A DNA stretch of 32,162 nt from Belliella alkalica (GCF_022549785.1 NZ_JAKZGO010000031.1:1-32162), one strand, 5' to 3'. Positions 8,756 through 17,719 are shown, counted from the stretch's first letter. Translations and numbers: made by a program. Notes: generated by a model from the sequence alone, not told the origin.

Positions 8756-9499
8756 ATGAAATCTCTATTCATCATAACAGGTAGCAGCAAAGGAATTGGA
8801 AAAGCACTAGTAGAAATGCTTTCCTTAAATTCAGAAAATCAAGTTATAGGAATCTCAAGATCGGAAGTCAAATCAAAATCATCAACTTTCAAAAATATCC
8901 CACTTGATCTCAATAATTTTGATTTGATTAGACAAAGCTTTGATGAAATCTTTGTTGAAGGAGGTTTTGATAAAATTGTATTAATAAATAACGCGGGGTG
9001 GATCGGACAAATTGAACATTTCGGAAAACTGAAATCAAAAAATATCCGAGATATTTTCAACATCAACACGATCGCTCCTGCACTTTTGATGAACGAATTT
9101 GTACACAGATACGCTGATCTAAAAAATTCTGATAGAATAGTCGTGAATATAACATCAGGCGCTGCCACGAAAGCAATCGATGGCTGGTCAGGATACTCAG
9201 CTTCAAAAGCAGCCCTCAACATGATGACAGAAACCGCTCAAAGAGAAGCTGAGATTAACAAAACTGGAATCAAGTTTTACGCTTTGGCACCTGGTGTGGT
9301 AGATACTGATATGCAATCAGATATTCGGGCCTCTTCCAAAGATAGCTTTACATCCTTACAGAAATTTTTGGATTTAAAGAAGAATAGTCAATTGAATACG
9401 GCCAGCGAAGTTGTAGAAAAAATATTATTCTTGATCGAAAATCCTAATCTTTTCTCTGAGGTTATTCAAGATGTGAGAGATTCTTCATTTGATAAGTAA
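8756..9499 (+). CDS. Short-chain dehydrogenase/reductase (benzil/sepiapterin reductase-like)
   Basis: This is a 247-residue classical SDR. The cofactor motif TGSSKGIG is at residues 8-15, the structural NNAG near 91, the catalytic serine in NITSG, and the YSASK catalytic motif near 154, so the active-site set looks complete. NADPH preference is suggested by the Ser-Lys in the first motif and by SRSE after beta-2. The C-terminal end (SEVIQDVRDSSF) resembles Bacillus YueD-type benzil reductases and sepiapterin reductases, but the substrate cannot be fixed from sequence. An ATG at 8720 in the same frame would add 12 residues ahead of the Rossmann strand, so 8756 is preferred. It is followed after 15 bases by the glycosyltransferase gene, which may be in the same transcript. 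Confidence 0.85.
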   Translation: MKSLFIITGSSKGIGKALVEMLSLNSENQVIGISRSEVKSKSSTFKNIPLDLNNFDLIRQSFDEIFVEGGFDKIVLINNAGWIGQIEHFGKLKSKNIRDIFNINTIAPALLMNEFVHRYADLKNSDRIVVNITSGAATKAIDGWSGYSASKAALNMMTETAQREAEINKTGIKFYALAPGVVDTDMQSDIRASSKDSFTSLQKFLDLKKNSQLNTASEVVEKILFLIENPNLFSEVIQDVRDSSFDK

Positions 9500-9514
9500 A
9501 AGATTATTAACACT

Positions 9515-10294
9515 ATGTCTAGATTGATTCATACAAAATCAGAACTTTTGAAGTTAGAAACTGAAAATGGTGTATTGAAAGTTGTTTGGTGTTTTTGGGG
9601 AGGAGGAGAAATGAATGAAACTAGAAAACTGAGCTTCAGAATGCTCCAAGAGAATATCGGGGTTCCGATATGCCTGATTACAAATGACAACGTCCAAGAA
9701 TTCGTATTGACTAATACACCGCTTCACTCAGCCTATCCATACCTTAGCGCTGTACATCAATCAGATTATTTGAGATCATATTTTCTTCATCATTATGGTG
9801 GTGCTTGGCATGATGTGAAAGCAACAATGGTGAGTTTTGATAAAGTATGGCAAGCATTTGTAGACGAGAATGTTTTTTTGATCGGAAGACCAGAAATCAA
9901 AGGTGGTCCAGCTAGAGTTTATGATGTAGAAGGAAGATGGCTTCCAGACTATTGGCAAGATCTAATATCTGCAGGCTATTGGGTAGGCAGGCCCTACTCG
10001 GCTCTTTCAAGCGAATTGTTTCAGAACATGACTACATTCCTTGACACAAATATGACATCATTAAAACGCTACCCAGCCAAACACCCTCGAGAAAAGAAGA
10101 TTGAGAAAAAATTTTTCATAAGTAAATTTTTGAAAAAACTTTCATACTTATCACAGGGTAGAAATATTCACTATCCCTTACCTTGGACCTTATTTGGGAA
10201 CATCTTCCATCCGGTCAACTATAGATTTAGAAATAATATTTTGAAAACATTACCCTGTGATACAGTGAAAAATGCAGGAGTGAGACATAGATAG
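9515..10294 (+). CDS. Capsular-polysaccharide-type glycosyltransferase (GT32-like)
   Basis: A 259-residue protein with the hallmark of GT32/Caps_synth glycosyltransferases: residues about 22-34 (VVWCFWGGGEMNE), then SAVHQSDYLRSYFLHHYGG near 79-97. The usual metal-binding DxD after the GG is replaced by AWHDVKAT, which keeps one Asp only. Such enzymes add sugars to capsule, LPS or glycolipids in the cytoplasm. There is no signal peptide. The C-terminal part is basic (KHPREKKIEKKFF), which may help membrane association. The gene stands alone, not in a polysaccharide cluster, and overlaps nothing; its end faces sixA with an 18-base gap. The sugar donor and acceptor are unknown. Confidence 0.65.
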   Translation: MSRLIHTKSELLKLETENGVLKVVWCFWGGGEMNETRKLSFRMLQENIGVPICLITNDNVQEFVLTNTPLHSAYPYLSAVHQSDYLRSYFLHHYGGAWHDVKATMVSFDKVWQAFVDENVFLIGRPEIKGGPARVYDVEGRWLPDYWQDLISAGYWVGRPYSALSSELFQNMTTFLDTNMTSLKRYPAKHPREKKIEKKFFISKFLKKLSYLSQGRNIHYPLPWTLFGNIFHPVNYRFRNNILKTLPCDTVKNAGVRHR

Positions 10295-10312
10295 CAAACA
10301 CTTCATTTTTAC

Positions 10313-10801
10313 TTATTGATTTTTCGGAAAGTCATAGAACCACTTCTTAGCATTACGCTGCCCGACATTATTCCAAGTGTCAGTTTCAAACACAAAACCA
10401 AACTGACCTGAAGTAGGCAGATTATCAATTTGAAGACCCAAATCCTCTATCAAATCATTGAATCCAGGATTATGTCCAAAAACCAACAAAGTCATATAGT
10501 TATCATCTGACTTTCGTATCCAATTTAGTATTTGGGAGGAACTTGCATGATAGAGTTCCCTTGTAAACTGGATTTTATGTTTTGGGAAATGTAGCTGCTC
10601 TGCCACTATCAAAGCCGTTGTTTTTGCCCGTTCTGCATCAGAAGAAATATATAGATCTGGAATTACTCCACTTTTCTTCAAACGCTGCCCCATTCGTGGA
10701 CAATCTCTCAAGCCTCTCTCTGACAAAGGACGCTGGTGGTCGTCCAAAAAAGGATCATCCCATGATGATTTCGCATGCCGCATTAGTATAAGCTTTTTCA
10801 T
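10313..10801 (-). CDS. sixA: SixA-type histidine phosphatase
   Basis: This 162-residue protein starts with the phosphoglycerate-mutase/acid-phosphatase RHG-type motif in its SixA form (LMRHAKSSW, catalytic His9). It also has ARG-type phosphate ligands (SSDAERAKTTA) and a second histidine in VFGHNPGF near 110. SixA proteins remove phosphate from phosphohistidine on signalling or phosphotransfer proteins in the cytoplasm. The length is normal. The gene is divergent from the cold-shock gene (89-base gap) and convergent with the glycosyltransferase gene. Because small histidine phosphatases vary in substrate, the SixA assignment is by motif only. Confidence 0.85.
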   Translation of the reverse strand: MKKLILMRHAKSSWDDPFLDDHQRPLSERGLRDCPRMGQRLKKSGVIPDLYISSDAERAKTTALIVAEQLHFPKHKIQFTRELYHASSSQILNWIRKSDDNYMTLLVFGHNPGFNDLIEDLGLQIDNLPTSGQFGFVFETDTWNNVGQRNAKKWFYDFPKNQ

Positions 10802-10825
10802 TTTGCCAATTTAGCAAAATATTTT

Positions 10826-10856
10826 TTTGTTTTTAAAATAGGTTTAATTACATTTA
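10826..10856 (+). promoter_or_regulatory. Bacteroidota-type promoter for the cold-shock gene
   Basis: TTTG (10826-10829) is followed after exactly 19 bases by TACATTTA (10849-10856). This matches the -33/-7 arrangement TTTG-N19-TAnnTTTG of Bacteroidota with one mismatch at the last base. The predicted start is near 10860, leaving a leader of about 30 bases before the ATG at 10891. Confidence 0.55.
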
Positions 10857-10890
10857 TTGAACATTTAACCACATATTTTAATAATATATT

Positions 10891-11082
10891 ATGCTTACCG
10901 GAACAGTAAAATTCTACAATGACGCGAAGGGGTTCGGTTTTATCGTCGATGACGAGTCCCAAAAAGACGTGTTTGTGCATGCAACTGGATTAGTTGACAA
11001 AGTTGCACAAGATGACAAAGTAACCTATGATGTAAAAGAGGGCAAACAAGGCCTCAATGCTATAAATGTTAAAAAAGCATAA
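10891..11082 (+). CDS. Cold-shock domain protein
   Basis: This 63-residue single cold-shock domain protein has RNP1 (KGFGFI, residues 13-18) and RNP2 (VFVHA, near 27-31), the aromatic patches that bind single-stranded nucleic acid. It is slightly shorter than E. coli CspA (70), which is normal in Bacteroidota. It acts as an RNA chaperone or transcription antiterminator in the cytoplasm. It has its own promoter and terminator, so it is a monocistronic unit. The leader is short, unlike the long thermoregulated leader of E. coli cspA, so cold induction by that mechanism is not evident. Confidence 0.95.
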   Translation: MLTGTVKFYNDAKGFGFIVDDESQKDVFVHATGLVDKVAQDDKVTYDVKEGKQGLNAINVKKA

Positions 11083-11113
11083 ACAATACCCAGCATTAGG
11101 TTGAAAAAAAAAT

Positions 11114-11143
11114 GGGCGGTGAATCTTCATCGCTCTTTTTTTT
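11114..11143 (+). terminator. Terminator after the cold-shock gene
   Basis: GGGCGGTGAA (11114-11123) pairs with TTCATCGCTC (11126-11135), with two G-U pairs, followed by eight T (11136-11143) and preceded by an A-run. It is a strong intrinsic terminator. Confidence 0.9.
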
Positions 11144-11204
11144 ATACCTACATTTTTATACAATGATTAACAATTTTTTTGAGTATTTTCACCTAAGTAA
11201 GTAA

Positions 11205-12668
11205 ATGATCATGATAGAACCAAGAGAAATCAATACTGATAGCTTCTACTCCAAAAAAGTAGGTGATCTTCATTATAGGAATTTAAGAATCTGCAGGCTA
11301 GACATTCCGATTTTTCAAGCTGCCCAAATCATGGCAAAAGAAAAGGTGTCCTGCCTATTTATTGGAGATTCTTCCAATGAGATCCAAGGATTTGTGACAG
11401 ACATTACGCTAAGAGATAAGGTTATAGCCAATCAATTAGATCCATCTAGCCCCATCAAAGATATCATGGATAAAGGAATTGTGGCTATTTCTAGGGATGC
11501 ATATTTATATGAGGCCTTATTGTTGATGTTTCAGACCAAGACTAGGTATCTATTGGTGAAAAATGAAAATTCATATTTTGGATGGATCAGTAGAACAAAA
11601 ATACTGACTGAACAATCTCAAGGTCCCTTTATCTTTATCCAATCTGTGAAGCAGGCTATGGATGTAGATGAACTGAGAGAAAAATGGCTACTTGTGCCAA
11701 AAATCATCCACCAACTTGTCGCCAATGGGCTCAAATCAGAAATTATCAACCAAATCATCACGACCGTCTCGGATACGATCGCTTTACGCGTAATCGAAAA
11801 CGTCATAACCGAAGTAGGTACACCACCTGCCAAGTTTGTATTCTTTGTAATGGGTAGCGAGGGTCGTGGGGAGCAGACATTGAAGACAGATCAGGACAAC
11901 GCCATCATTTATGAAGACAAAGCTAATGAACAAAGAGAACTTGTGAGGGATTACTTTCTTGACTTCTCTAACCGAGTCTCTACAGCATTAGACCATATAG
12001 GATTTAGCTTTTGCCTTGGTGGATTTATGGCAAAAAACCCCAAATGGACTCACTCTTTATCCCATTGGAAAAGAAATTATGAAAGCTGGATCCAAGAATC
12101 TACGCAGGAAACTGTAATGAAATATTCGACTTTTTTTGACTGTAGGGCAATTTATGGTGATTTCAGAATATTGCAAGAATTAAAAGATTTCATGGATCTG
12201 CAACTTCAAAACCCTACTGAAAGATTCTTCATGAATATGGGGACTAATGCCTTACTTTTTGAGCCGCCACTTACTTTCTTGAAAAATATCAGAACATTCA
12301 AAATCGAAGGGGAGAAATTCTTTGACATCAAAAAAACCATGACTCCAATTGTGGATTTGGCTCGAATATTTGCTTTGAAAAACAGAATATTCGAAACAAA
12401 TACAGGAAAAAGAATCATTTCATTGCAAAAAGCAGGAGTTTTTACAGAAAAAGAAGCACAGGAACTTCATCATGCTTATTATTATTTAATGTCTCTACGG
12501 CTTGAAAAACAGTCACTTATGATAATTGAAGAAAAGAAAAAACCAGAAAATTTTGTTAGTATCAAGAAACTTACAAAAGTGCAAATGGTAACACTAGTTG
12601 AAATCTTTAAAGTAATTAAGGAGTTCCAACTCAAGATTAAAGTAGAATTTACAAAAAACATTTTTTGA
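11205..12668 (+). CDS. CBS-domain / DUF294 putative nucleotidyltransferase
   Basis: A 487-residue cytoplasmic protein. Residues about 25-140 are a pair of CBS domains (ligand-binding, often adenine nucleotides), including the turn GFVTDITLRDKV. Residues about 150-290 are a DUF294 nucleotidyltransferase-like domain with FFVMGSEGRGEQTLKTDQD near 213, which keeps the GS-x-GR-x-E and D-x-D residues of GlnD-type uridylyltransferases. Residues about 320-480 are the helical DUF294 C-terminal domain. Homologues often lack an N-terminal cyclic-nucleotide domain, as here, and are often paired with a DnaQ-like exonuclease or a sodium/solute symporter; neither is adjacent. ATG 11211 is an equally plausible start two codons in. 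Role unknown; regulatory nucleotide transfer is the family expectation. Confidence 0.85.
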   Translation: MIMIEPREINTDSFYSKKVGDLHYRNLRICRLDIPIFQAAQIMAKEKVSCLFIGDSSNEIQGFVTDITLRDKVIANQLDPSSPIKDIMDKGIVAISRDAYLYEALLLMFQTKTRYLLVKNENSYFGWISRTKILTEQSQGPFIFIQSVKQAMDVDELREKWLLVPKIIHQLVANGLKSEIINQIITTVSDTIALRVIENVITEVGTPPAKFVFFVMGSEGRGEQTLKTDQDNAIIYEDKANEQRELVRDYFLDFSNRVSTALDHIGFSFCLGGFMAKNPKWTHSLSHWKRNYESWIQESTQETVMKYSTFFDCRAIYGDFRILQELKDFMDLQLQNPTERFFMNMGTNALLFEPPLTFLKNIRTFKIEGEKFFDIKKTMTPIVDLARIFALKNRIFETNTGKRIISLQKAGVFTEKEAQELHHAYYYLMSLRLEKQSLMIIEEKKKPENFVSIKKLTKVQMVTLVEIFKVIKEFQLKIKVEFTKNIF

Positions 12669-12817
12669 TTGAATAAAATACTTTTTTAATTTTTTTATAA
12701 AACTTTATTATTTTTGTTAATTTTTTTGTTTATTTACATATTGAATCTGTATAAGAAAAAAAGCTTCTTTAAACACAGATTCATGTAAAAGCTATAAACC
12801 AAAAATCCTTTTAGCAC

Positions 12818-15145
12818 ATGCTTAGCAATTATCCACTATCCGTTGTAGAAAAAGCCTTTCAAAAAGAATCAGGACAAGTAAACACTTCTACTTTGATACC
12901 TTATTTAATGGTAGACAATTTCCCTAAATTAGGTTTACTCACTGCATGTAGATTTTTAGAATGGGTATCTCTAAACCCAAAAGGAGTAATAAGTCTCCCC
13001 ACAGGAAAGACTCCAGAATATTTTATCAAATGGACGCAATTTTTATTGGACAATTGGGATAATAAAAAAGGAAAGGATGTTAGAGAAAAATATGGACTTG
13101 ACAAAGTAAATAAGCCAGTACTAAAAGATCTTACATTTGTCCAGATTGACGAGTTTTATCCAATTTCTTCAAGTCAAAACAACAGCTTCTACCACTATGT
13201 GAACAAGTTCTATTTAGATGGTTTTGGCTTGAGTAAGGAAAATGCAATCTTAATCAACTCAAATGAAATCCCACTTGCTGAAGGTAAAAACTTCAAAGAA
13301 GTATTTCCAGATCTAAAAGTAGACCTTTCTCTTCGATTTAGAGAGCCTACTTCACCTGAGGAAAAAATCCAACAAGAATCTATTTACTTAATTGATAAGT
13401 GGTGTGGAGATTACGAACAGAAGATTAGAGACAAAGGTGGAATCGGATTCTTTTTGGGAGGTATTGGTCCTGATGGCCATATCGCATTCAATACTCGTGG
13501 TTCCCACATTTTTTCGACAACAAGATTGACAGAAACCAACTTTGAAACACAAGCAGTCGCAGCAGGAGATCTTGGTGGAATCGAAGTATCTGCCAATAGA
13601 TTGGTGATCACAATTGGTTTGGAAACGATCACCTATAACCCAGATGCTGTGGCAATTATAATTGCTGCTGGAGAAGCTAAAGCTCAGATTGTAAAAGAAT
13701 CTCTCGAGACTCCACTTGACAATGTATACCCTGCGACTTCATTGCAAAAATTAAAAAATGGAAGATTCTATCTAACCAAAGGAGCTGCGACAAAATTAAC
13801 AGATTCAATAGACGCGTACTATGAACAGGGGGAATGGACATGGGAAAAGACCGAACGTGCAGTTGTTGATCTTTGTAAAAAATTGAAAAAATACGGACAC
13901 CGTCTCAAAATTGAAGATCTGAAAAATGATAAATACGCATCCTTGATCCCTGACTTATCTGAAGATACTGTCAATAAAGTGATGCAAAGCATGGTAGAAA
14001 AGCTCAATAGAGGGACAGCCAAAGAGCAAGATGAAGTTTTGCTTCATACGGGTCCACACCATGATGATATCTCTTTGGGTATTCTACCACATATCACCAA
14101 TCAACTTCAAGAGAACACAAATGAAGCTCATTTCTCGGTATTGACATCTGGATTTACAGCGGTGACCAATACATTTGTCATCGACACATTGCTTCATACT
14201 AAAAAGCTTCTAGATAGTGGAGAGATCCAAATGGTACATTATGAAGACTTTTTTGAGTCTGGTTACAAACTAAAGACTGATAAAGATGTCTATCATTTCC
14301 TAACAAATGTCGCGTCAGAAAATCCAAGCCAAAGATTGCGTGGATTGTGTCATCGCGTAATTAGGGCAATAATTACCATCTTCGAAGTAAAGAACAAGCA
14401 AAAGCTAAGAGAAACCATCAACGATGTCATCAGCATTTTGAGGAATTCGTATGACGGAGAAAAGAATCCTCCAAAAATCCAAAAGCTTAAAGGGATGATC
14501 CGTGAGTTTGAGGAAGAGTTGGTATGGGCACATTTTGGTGTCCAAGTAAAAAACGTTCACCACTTAAGGCTAGGGTTCTACACTGGTGATATCTTCACAG
14601 AACAGCCAGACAAAAAGCGTGATGTAGAACCTATTTTGGATATGTTCCGAAAAGTAAAACCAACCAAACTAAGCCTTACATTGGACCCTGAGGGCTCAGG
14701 TCCTGACACCCATTATAAAGTGTTACAAGCTACAGCTGAAGCAGTAAGACAGTGGAGCGAAGAAGAAGATTTGAGTAAGTTACGAATTATAGGGTATAGG
14801 AATGTGTGGTTCAAATTTGAACCGCATGAAGCAAACGTAATCGTCCCAGTATCTTTGGGAGACATGTCGGTAATGGAAGACTCTTTTAGCAACTGTTATC
14901 TCAGTCAGGTAAATGCCTCTTTCCCAAGCTATTCTCACAATGGCAAATTCAGCACAGTCGCAAAGAGAATCTGGGTAAACCAACTTCAAGACATACAATT
15001 GCTCTTGGGCAAGAATTATTTCTATCTGCATGAAACAGCTAAAGTCCGTTCTAGTCATGGACTAATATTCTTCAAAGACATGAATGTAGAAGAATTCCTT
15101 GCACATGCTCGTGAGTTAGAAAAATCAATTGAGGGATTTTTATAA
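12818..15145 (+). CDS. nagB: Glucosamine-6-phosphate deaminase fused to a PIG-L/LmbE-like domain
   Basis: A 775-residue two-domain protein. Residues about 30-350 form a NagB-type isomerase/deaminase, which converts glucosamine 6-phosphate to fructose 6-phosphate and ammonia. The motifs are SLPTGKTPE near 55, FVQIDEFYP near 108, and the signature FLGGIGPDGHIAFNTRGS near 212. Residues about 400-775 are a PIG-L/LmbE-like deacetylase domain with LLHTGPHHDDISLGILP near 410, a metal-binding P-x-H-D-D motif, though usually HPDD. Long NagB proteins with this extension are typical of Bacteroidota. The fusion suggests deacetylation coupled to deamination of an amino sugar, but the deacetylase activity is unproven. 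A ROK kinase follows, consistent with amino-sugar catabolism. The 149-base upstream gap has a TAnnTTTG match at 12709-12716. Confidence 0.9.
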   Translation: MLSNYPLSVVEKAFQKESGQVNTSTLIPYLMVDNFPKLGLLTACRFLEWVSLNPKGVISLPTGKTPEYFIKWTQFLLDNWDNKKGKDVREKYGLDKVNKPVLKDLTFVQIDEFYPISSSQNNSFYHYVNKFYLDGFGLSKENAILINSNEIPLAEGKNFKEVFPDLKVDLSLRFREPTSPEEKIQQESIYLIDKWCGDYEQKIRDKGGIGFFLGGIGPDGHIAFNTRGSHIFSTTRLTETNFETQAVAAGDLGGIEVSANRLVITIGLETITYNPDAVAIIIAAGEAKAQIVKESLETPLDNVYPATSLQKLKNGRFYLTKGAATKLTDSIDAYYEQGEWTWEKTERAVVDLCKKLKKYGHRLKIEDLKNDKYASLIPDLSEDTVNKVMQSMVEKLNRGTAKEQDEVLLHTGPHHDDISLGILPHITNQLQENTNEAHFSVLTSGFTAVTNTFVIDTLLHTKKLLDSGEIQMVHYEDFFESGYKLKTDKDVYHFLTNVASENPSQRLRGLCHRVIRAIITIFEVKNKQKLRETINDVISILRNSYDGEKNPPKIQKLKGMIREFEEELVWAHFGVQVKNVHHLRLGFYTGDIFTEQPDKKRDVEPILDMFRKVKPTKLSLTLDPEGSGPDTHYKVLQATAEAVRQWSEEEDLSKLRIIGYRNVWFKFEPHEANVIVPVSLGDMSVMEDSFSNCYLSQVNASFPSYSHNGKFSTVAKRIWVNQLQDIQLLLGKNYFYLHETAKVRSSHGLIFFKDMNVEEFLAHARELEKSIEGFL

Positions 15146-15170
15146 AACCATTACGCTCAAGCCTATAAAT

Positions 15171-15203
15171 AAAGAGAAGGTGAGCAATCACTTTCTCTTT
15201 TTA
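15171..15203 (+). terminator. Terminator after nagB
   Basis: A 13-bp stem with one G-U pair: left arm 15171-15183 (AAAGAGAAGGTGA), loop GCAA, right arm 15188-15200 (TCACTTTCTCTTT), then T-rich. The very stable GCAA tetraloop supports a genuine terminator. Confidence 0.9.
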
Positions 15204-15235
15204 ATTCAAACCTGTTGTATACAAAATTAATTCTG

Positions 15236-16099
15236 ATGAAATTCAATAAACCTATTTTGGGATTAGACATTGGCGGAACCAATATTAAAGGAGGAGTCCT
15301 GATTGGAGAAGTACTTCTTGACATCAGAAGCGTACCTACTCCAGCAAATGAAAGCCAAGAAATTGTATTAGAGACAATTGCTGAATTTATTGCTACTTAC
15401 CAACACCATGGAATTGGAGCTATTGGCATTGGAATACCTGGACTGGTAGATGTAGAAAATGGAATAGTTTTGAATCTCTGCAATATCCCTTCTTTCAGAA
15501 AAGTAAGCTTGAAGGATTTTTTAGAACACAAATTCAATCTTCCTGTTACGGTAAATAATGATGCGAATTGCTTTATTTTGGGAGAACACAGGTTTGGTAC
15601 TGCTAAAAAATACAAGCACCTTGTCGGTATCACACTTGGAACAGGTTTAGGTGCTGGGATAATTGTAAACAATCACCTCTACAATGGTGTAAACTCCGCA
15701 GCTGGTGAATGGTGCTCAGTAAAATATCTAGACAATACATTTGAAGATTATTGCAGCAGTAAGTTTTTCATTAGTGAATTTGGAAAAAAACCAAAGTCAT
15801 TAGCAAAATTAGCTGAAGCAGGTGACCCTATGGCACTCGATGCTTTTGCACAATTCGGTAAACACCTGGGAGAGCTTGTCAAAAACATCCTTTATACACT
15901 TGCTCCAGAAGCAATTGTTTTTGGTGGGTCGATCAGAAAAGCATTCCCTTATTTTAAAGATAGTATGTATAAAACTCTTGAGTCATTCCTTTATCCATCG
16001 GTAAAGGAGAACCTTAAGATTGTCATTTCTGAATTAGATGAAACTGGAATTTCGGGGGCAGTAGCACTTGTTGAGGAATATATAGACTTGGAAGCCTAA
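15236..16099 (+). CDS. ROK-family sugar kinase
   Basis: A 287-residue ROK protein. The ATP phosphate-1 motif LGLDIGGTNIKGG is at residues 8-20, the catalytic Asp is in NNDANCF near 106, and the adenosine region GITLGTGLGAGI is near 130. The family's usual zinc-binding CxCGxxGCxE motif is missing; in its place is GEWCSVKYLDNTFEDYCSS. Glucose or N-acetyl-amino-sugar phosphorylation is likely, and the NagB gene just upstream favours an amino sugar. A TTG at 15215 in the same frame would add seven residues, but ATG 15236 fits the domain start. The nagB terminator lies between, so it probably has its own promoter. It is convergent with the Gfo/Idh/MocA gene. Confidence 0.85.
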   Translation: MKFNKPILGLDIGGTNIKGGVLIGEVLLDIRSVPTPANESQEIVLETIAEFIATYQHHGIGAIGIGIPGLVDVENGIVLNLCNIPSFRKVSLKDFLEHKFNLPVTVNNDANCFILGEHRFGTAKKYKHLVGITLGTGLGAGIIVNNHLYNGVNSAAGEWCSVKYLDNTFEDYCSSKFFISEFGKKPKSLAKLAEAGDPMALDAFAQFGKHLGELVKNILYTLAPEAIVFGGSIRKAFPYFKDSMYKTLESFLYPSVKENLKIVISELDETGISGAVALVEEYIDLEA

Positions 16100-16205
16100 C
16101 CTAGAAAATTCATGTTTAGTATGAATTCACATAAAACTATGACCGCTAAATAGTGGTGCCATTTCTGATAAACACCTTTGAAAAAACACTTTTTGAAAAA
16201 TGGGA

Positions 16206-16248
16206 AAAACCCTCAATTCTATCGATTTTGATTGAATTGAGGGGTTTT
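16206..16248. terminator. Bidirectional terminator between ROK and Gfo/Idh/MocA genes
   Basis: CCCTCAATTC (16210-16219) pairs perfectly with GAATTGAGGG (16234-16243), flanked by an A-run on the left and TTTT on the right. It can therefore stop transcription from both converging genes. Confidence 0.85.
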
Positions 16249-16282
16249 GACTTGAATAACGAAGAAAAAAACAAAAGAAAAT

Positions 16283-17656
16283 TTAAGCTCCGCGGCCAGA
16301 TTTTTTTAATACGATGTCAGTCAAGTCTGCAATTTTCACTGGCATATTGGTTTCGATACTGTTTCGGGCAGCTATTCCTACCAAAATAGAAAGTGCTCCA
16401 TCCCTGGTGCCAGCTGATTGTCTGTAGGGATCCGCCATAGTAGGATCTTTGAATAATTTGTCTTTCAACCTGATATCTCCTCCACCATGACCGCCTTTTC
16501 CATGAGGTATACTGATTATCTCTGTTTCTCCAAAGTTTTTGGTCAACCTGAGTTCATCCACTTCCTTTTCCTCCCATGGCTGCGTTTCTTTTATCCAAGC
16601 CTCTACCCTTCCCTTGGTTCCATTGAAAGCAATCCTATATCCTTCATAAGGCGAGTAGGAAGTAAGAGAATAACTCACTTGGATTCCATTCATATACCGA
16701 ATTTGAACAGCCATTTTATCATAAATATCCAAATCCTCCCTAAATACACATCCATCCCTGAGATAACCATCATGGTGCTCATTGTTGACATAAAGATCTA
16801 CCATGTGTTGGCTTTTGGTAATGTCCCAATAAAAGTCACATTTATCCTTATGGGTACATGGTCGGCAATTGGTATGTCGGAAAGGTCCATTTTTCCCATA
16901 AAACTCCTGATCTCCATATGCAAATACTTCTTCTGGATCAGAGTCTAGCCACCAATTGAGTAAATCGAAATGATGTGTTGATTTATGAACTAGCAATGTC
17001 CCTCCCTTTTCTTTGAACCCATGCCATCTTCTGAAATAATCAGCCCCATGGGAAGTGTCCAAATACCAATGGAAATCTACAGAAGTTACGTCTCCAATTT
17101 CTCCATTTCGAAGTATTTCGTATATCCGCTGTCTATGGGGAGAGTATCTGTAATTAAATGTAACAATCACCTTATTCCCAGTCCTGCGTTCTGCATCCAA
17201 AATCTGTTGGCACTTATCCTCATCAGTGGTCATCGGTTTTTCTGTGATTACATTAGCACCAAACTCCAATGCCTTTACTATAAAAGTATGGTGGGTATTA
17301 TCTACCGTGGTGACGATAACTACATCTGGTTTGGTCTCGACAAGCATCTTGTCAAAATCTGCAAAAGTCGGGCAGTTTACCCCAATATACTTTTTGCCAA
17401 ATTCTAGCCTCCCTGGATTGATATCACAAAAGCCTACAAATTCAATTTTATCGTCATAGTCCTGTTTTACCTGCCTGCCAAACATATTGACACCTCTCAC
17501 CCCTAAGCCAACGAGCGCTATACGCATCTTTTCATCGGGATTGTCATGCATGACCAAGGCTTCGGCAATACTATTCAAGAATATAGAACCTGTGAGAAAT
17601 GTGGATGATTTTAACAAAAAACTTCTTCTAGAAGTATCTGATTGATTGGATTTCAT
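16283..17656 (-). CDS. Tat-exported Gfo/Idh/MocA family oxidoreductase
   Basis: A 457-residue protein. The N-terminus has a twin-arginine signal (TSRRSFLLKSS at 8-18, then a hydrophobic run), so the folded, cofactor-bearing protein is probably exported. Residues about 45-170 are a NAD(P)-binding Rossmann fold (ALVGLGVRGVNMFGR) with the EKPMTT motif near 139. The rest is the Gfo/Idh/MocA C-terminal domain, with GGTLLVHKSTHHFD near 213. An unusual cysteine set, NCRPCTHKDKC near 263-273, could bind metal. Related exported Bacteroidota proteins include GH109 glycosidases that use NAD+ as a catalytic cofactor, so glycoside hydrolysis is as possible as sugar oxidation. It lies downstream of the pentapeptide-repeat gene on the same strand (63-base gap). 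Confidence 0.85.
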   Translation of the reverse strand: MKSNQSDTSRRSFLLKSSTFLTGSIFLNSIAEALVMHDNPDEKMRIALVGLGVRGVNMFGRQVKQDYDDKIEFVGFCDINPGRLEFGKKYIGVNCPTFADFDKMLVETKPDVVIVTTVDNTHHTFIVKALEFGANVITEKPMTTDEDKCQQILDAERRTGNKVIVTFNYRYSPHRQRIYEILRNGEIGDVTSVDFHWYLDTSHGADYFRRWHGFKEKGGTLLVHKSTHHFDLLNWWLDSDPEEVFAYGDQEFYGKNGPFRHTNCRPCTHKDKCDFYWDITKSQHMVDLYVNNEHHDGYLRDGCVFREDLDIYDKMAVQIRYMNGIQVSYSLTSYSPYEGYRIAFNGTKGRVEAWIKETQPWEEKEVDELRLTKNFGETEIISIPHGKGGHGGGDIRLKDKLFKDPTMADPYRQSAGTRDGALSILVGIAARNSIETNMPVKIADLTDIVLKKSGRGA

Positions 17657-17719
17657 ATCATTTTGGGTTTAATGGATTTCCTAAAATATCAATTTCATCC
17701 AAAAAAACTATCCTGTAGT

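Noticed and set aside
16153-16389. A 78-codon plus-strand frame after the ROK gene
   Set aside because: It runs through the bidirectional terminator and into the 3' end of the Gfo/Idh/MocA gene in antisense.
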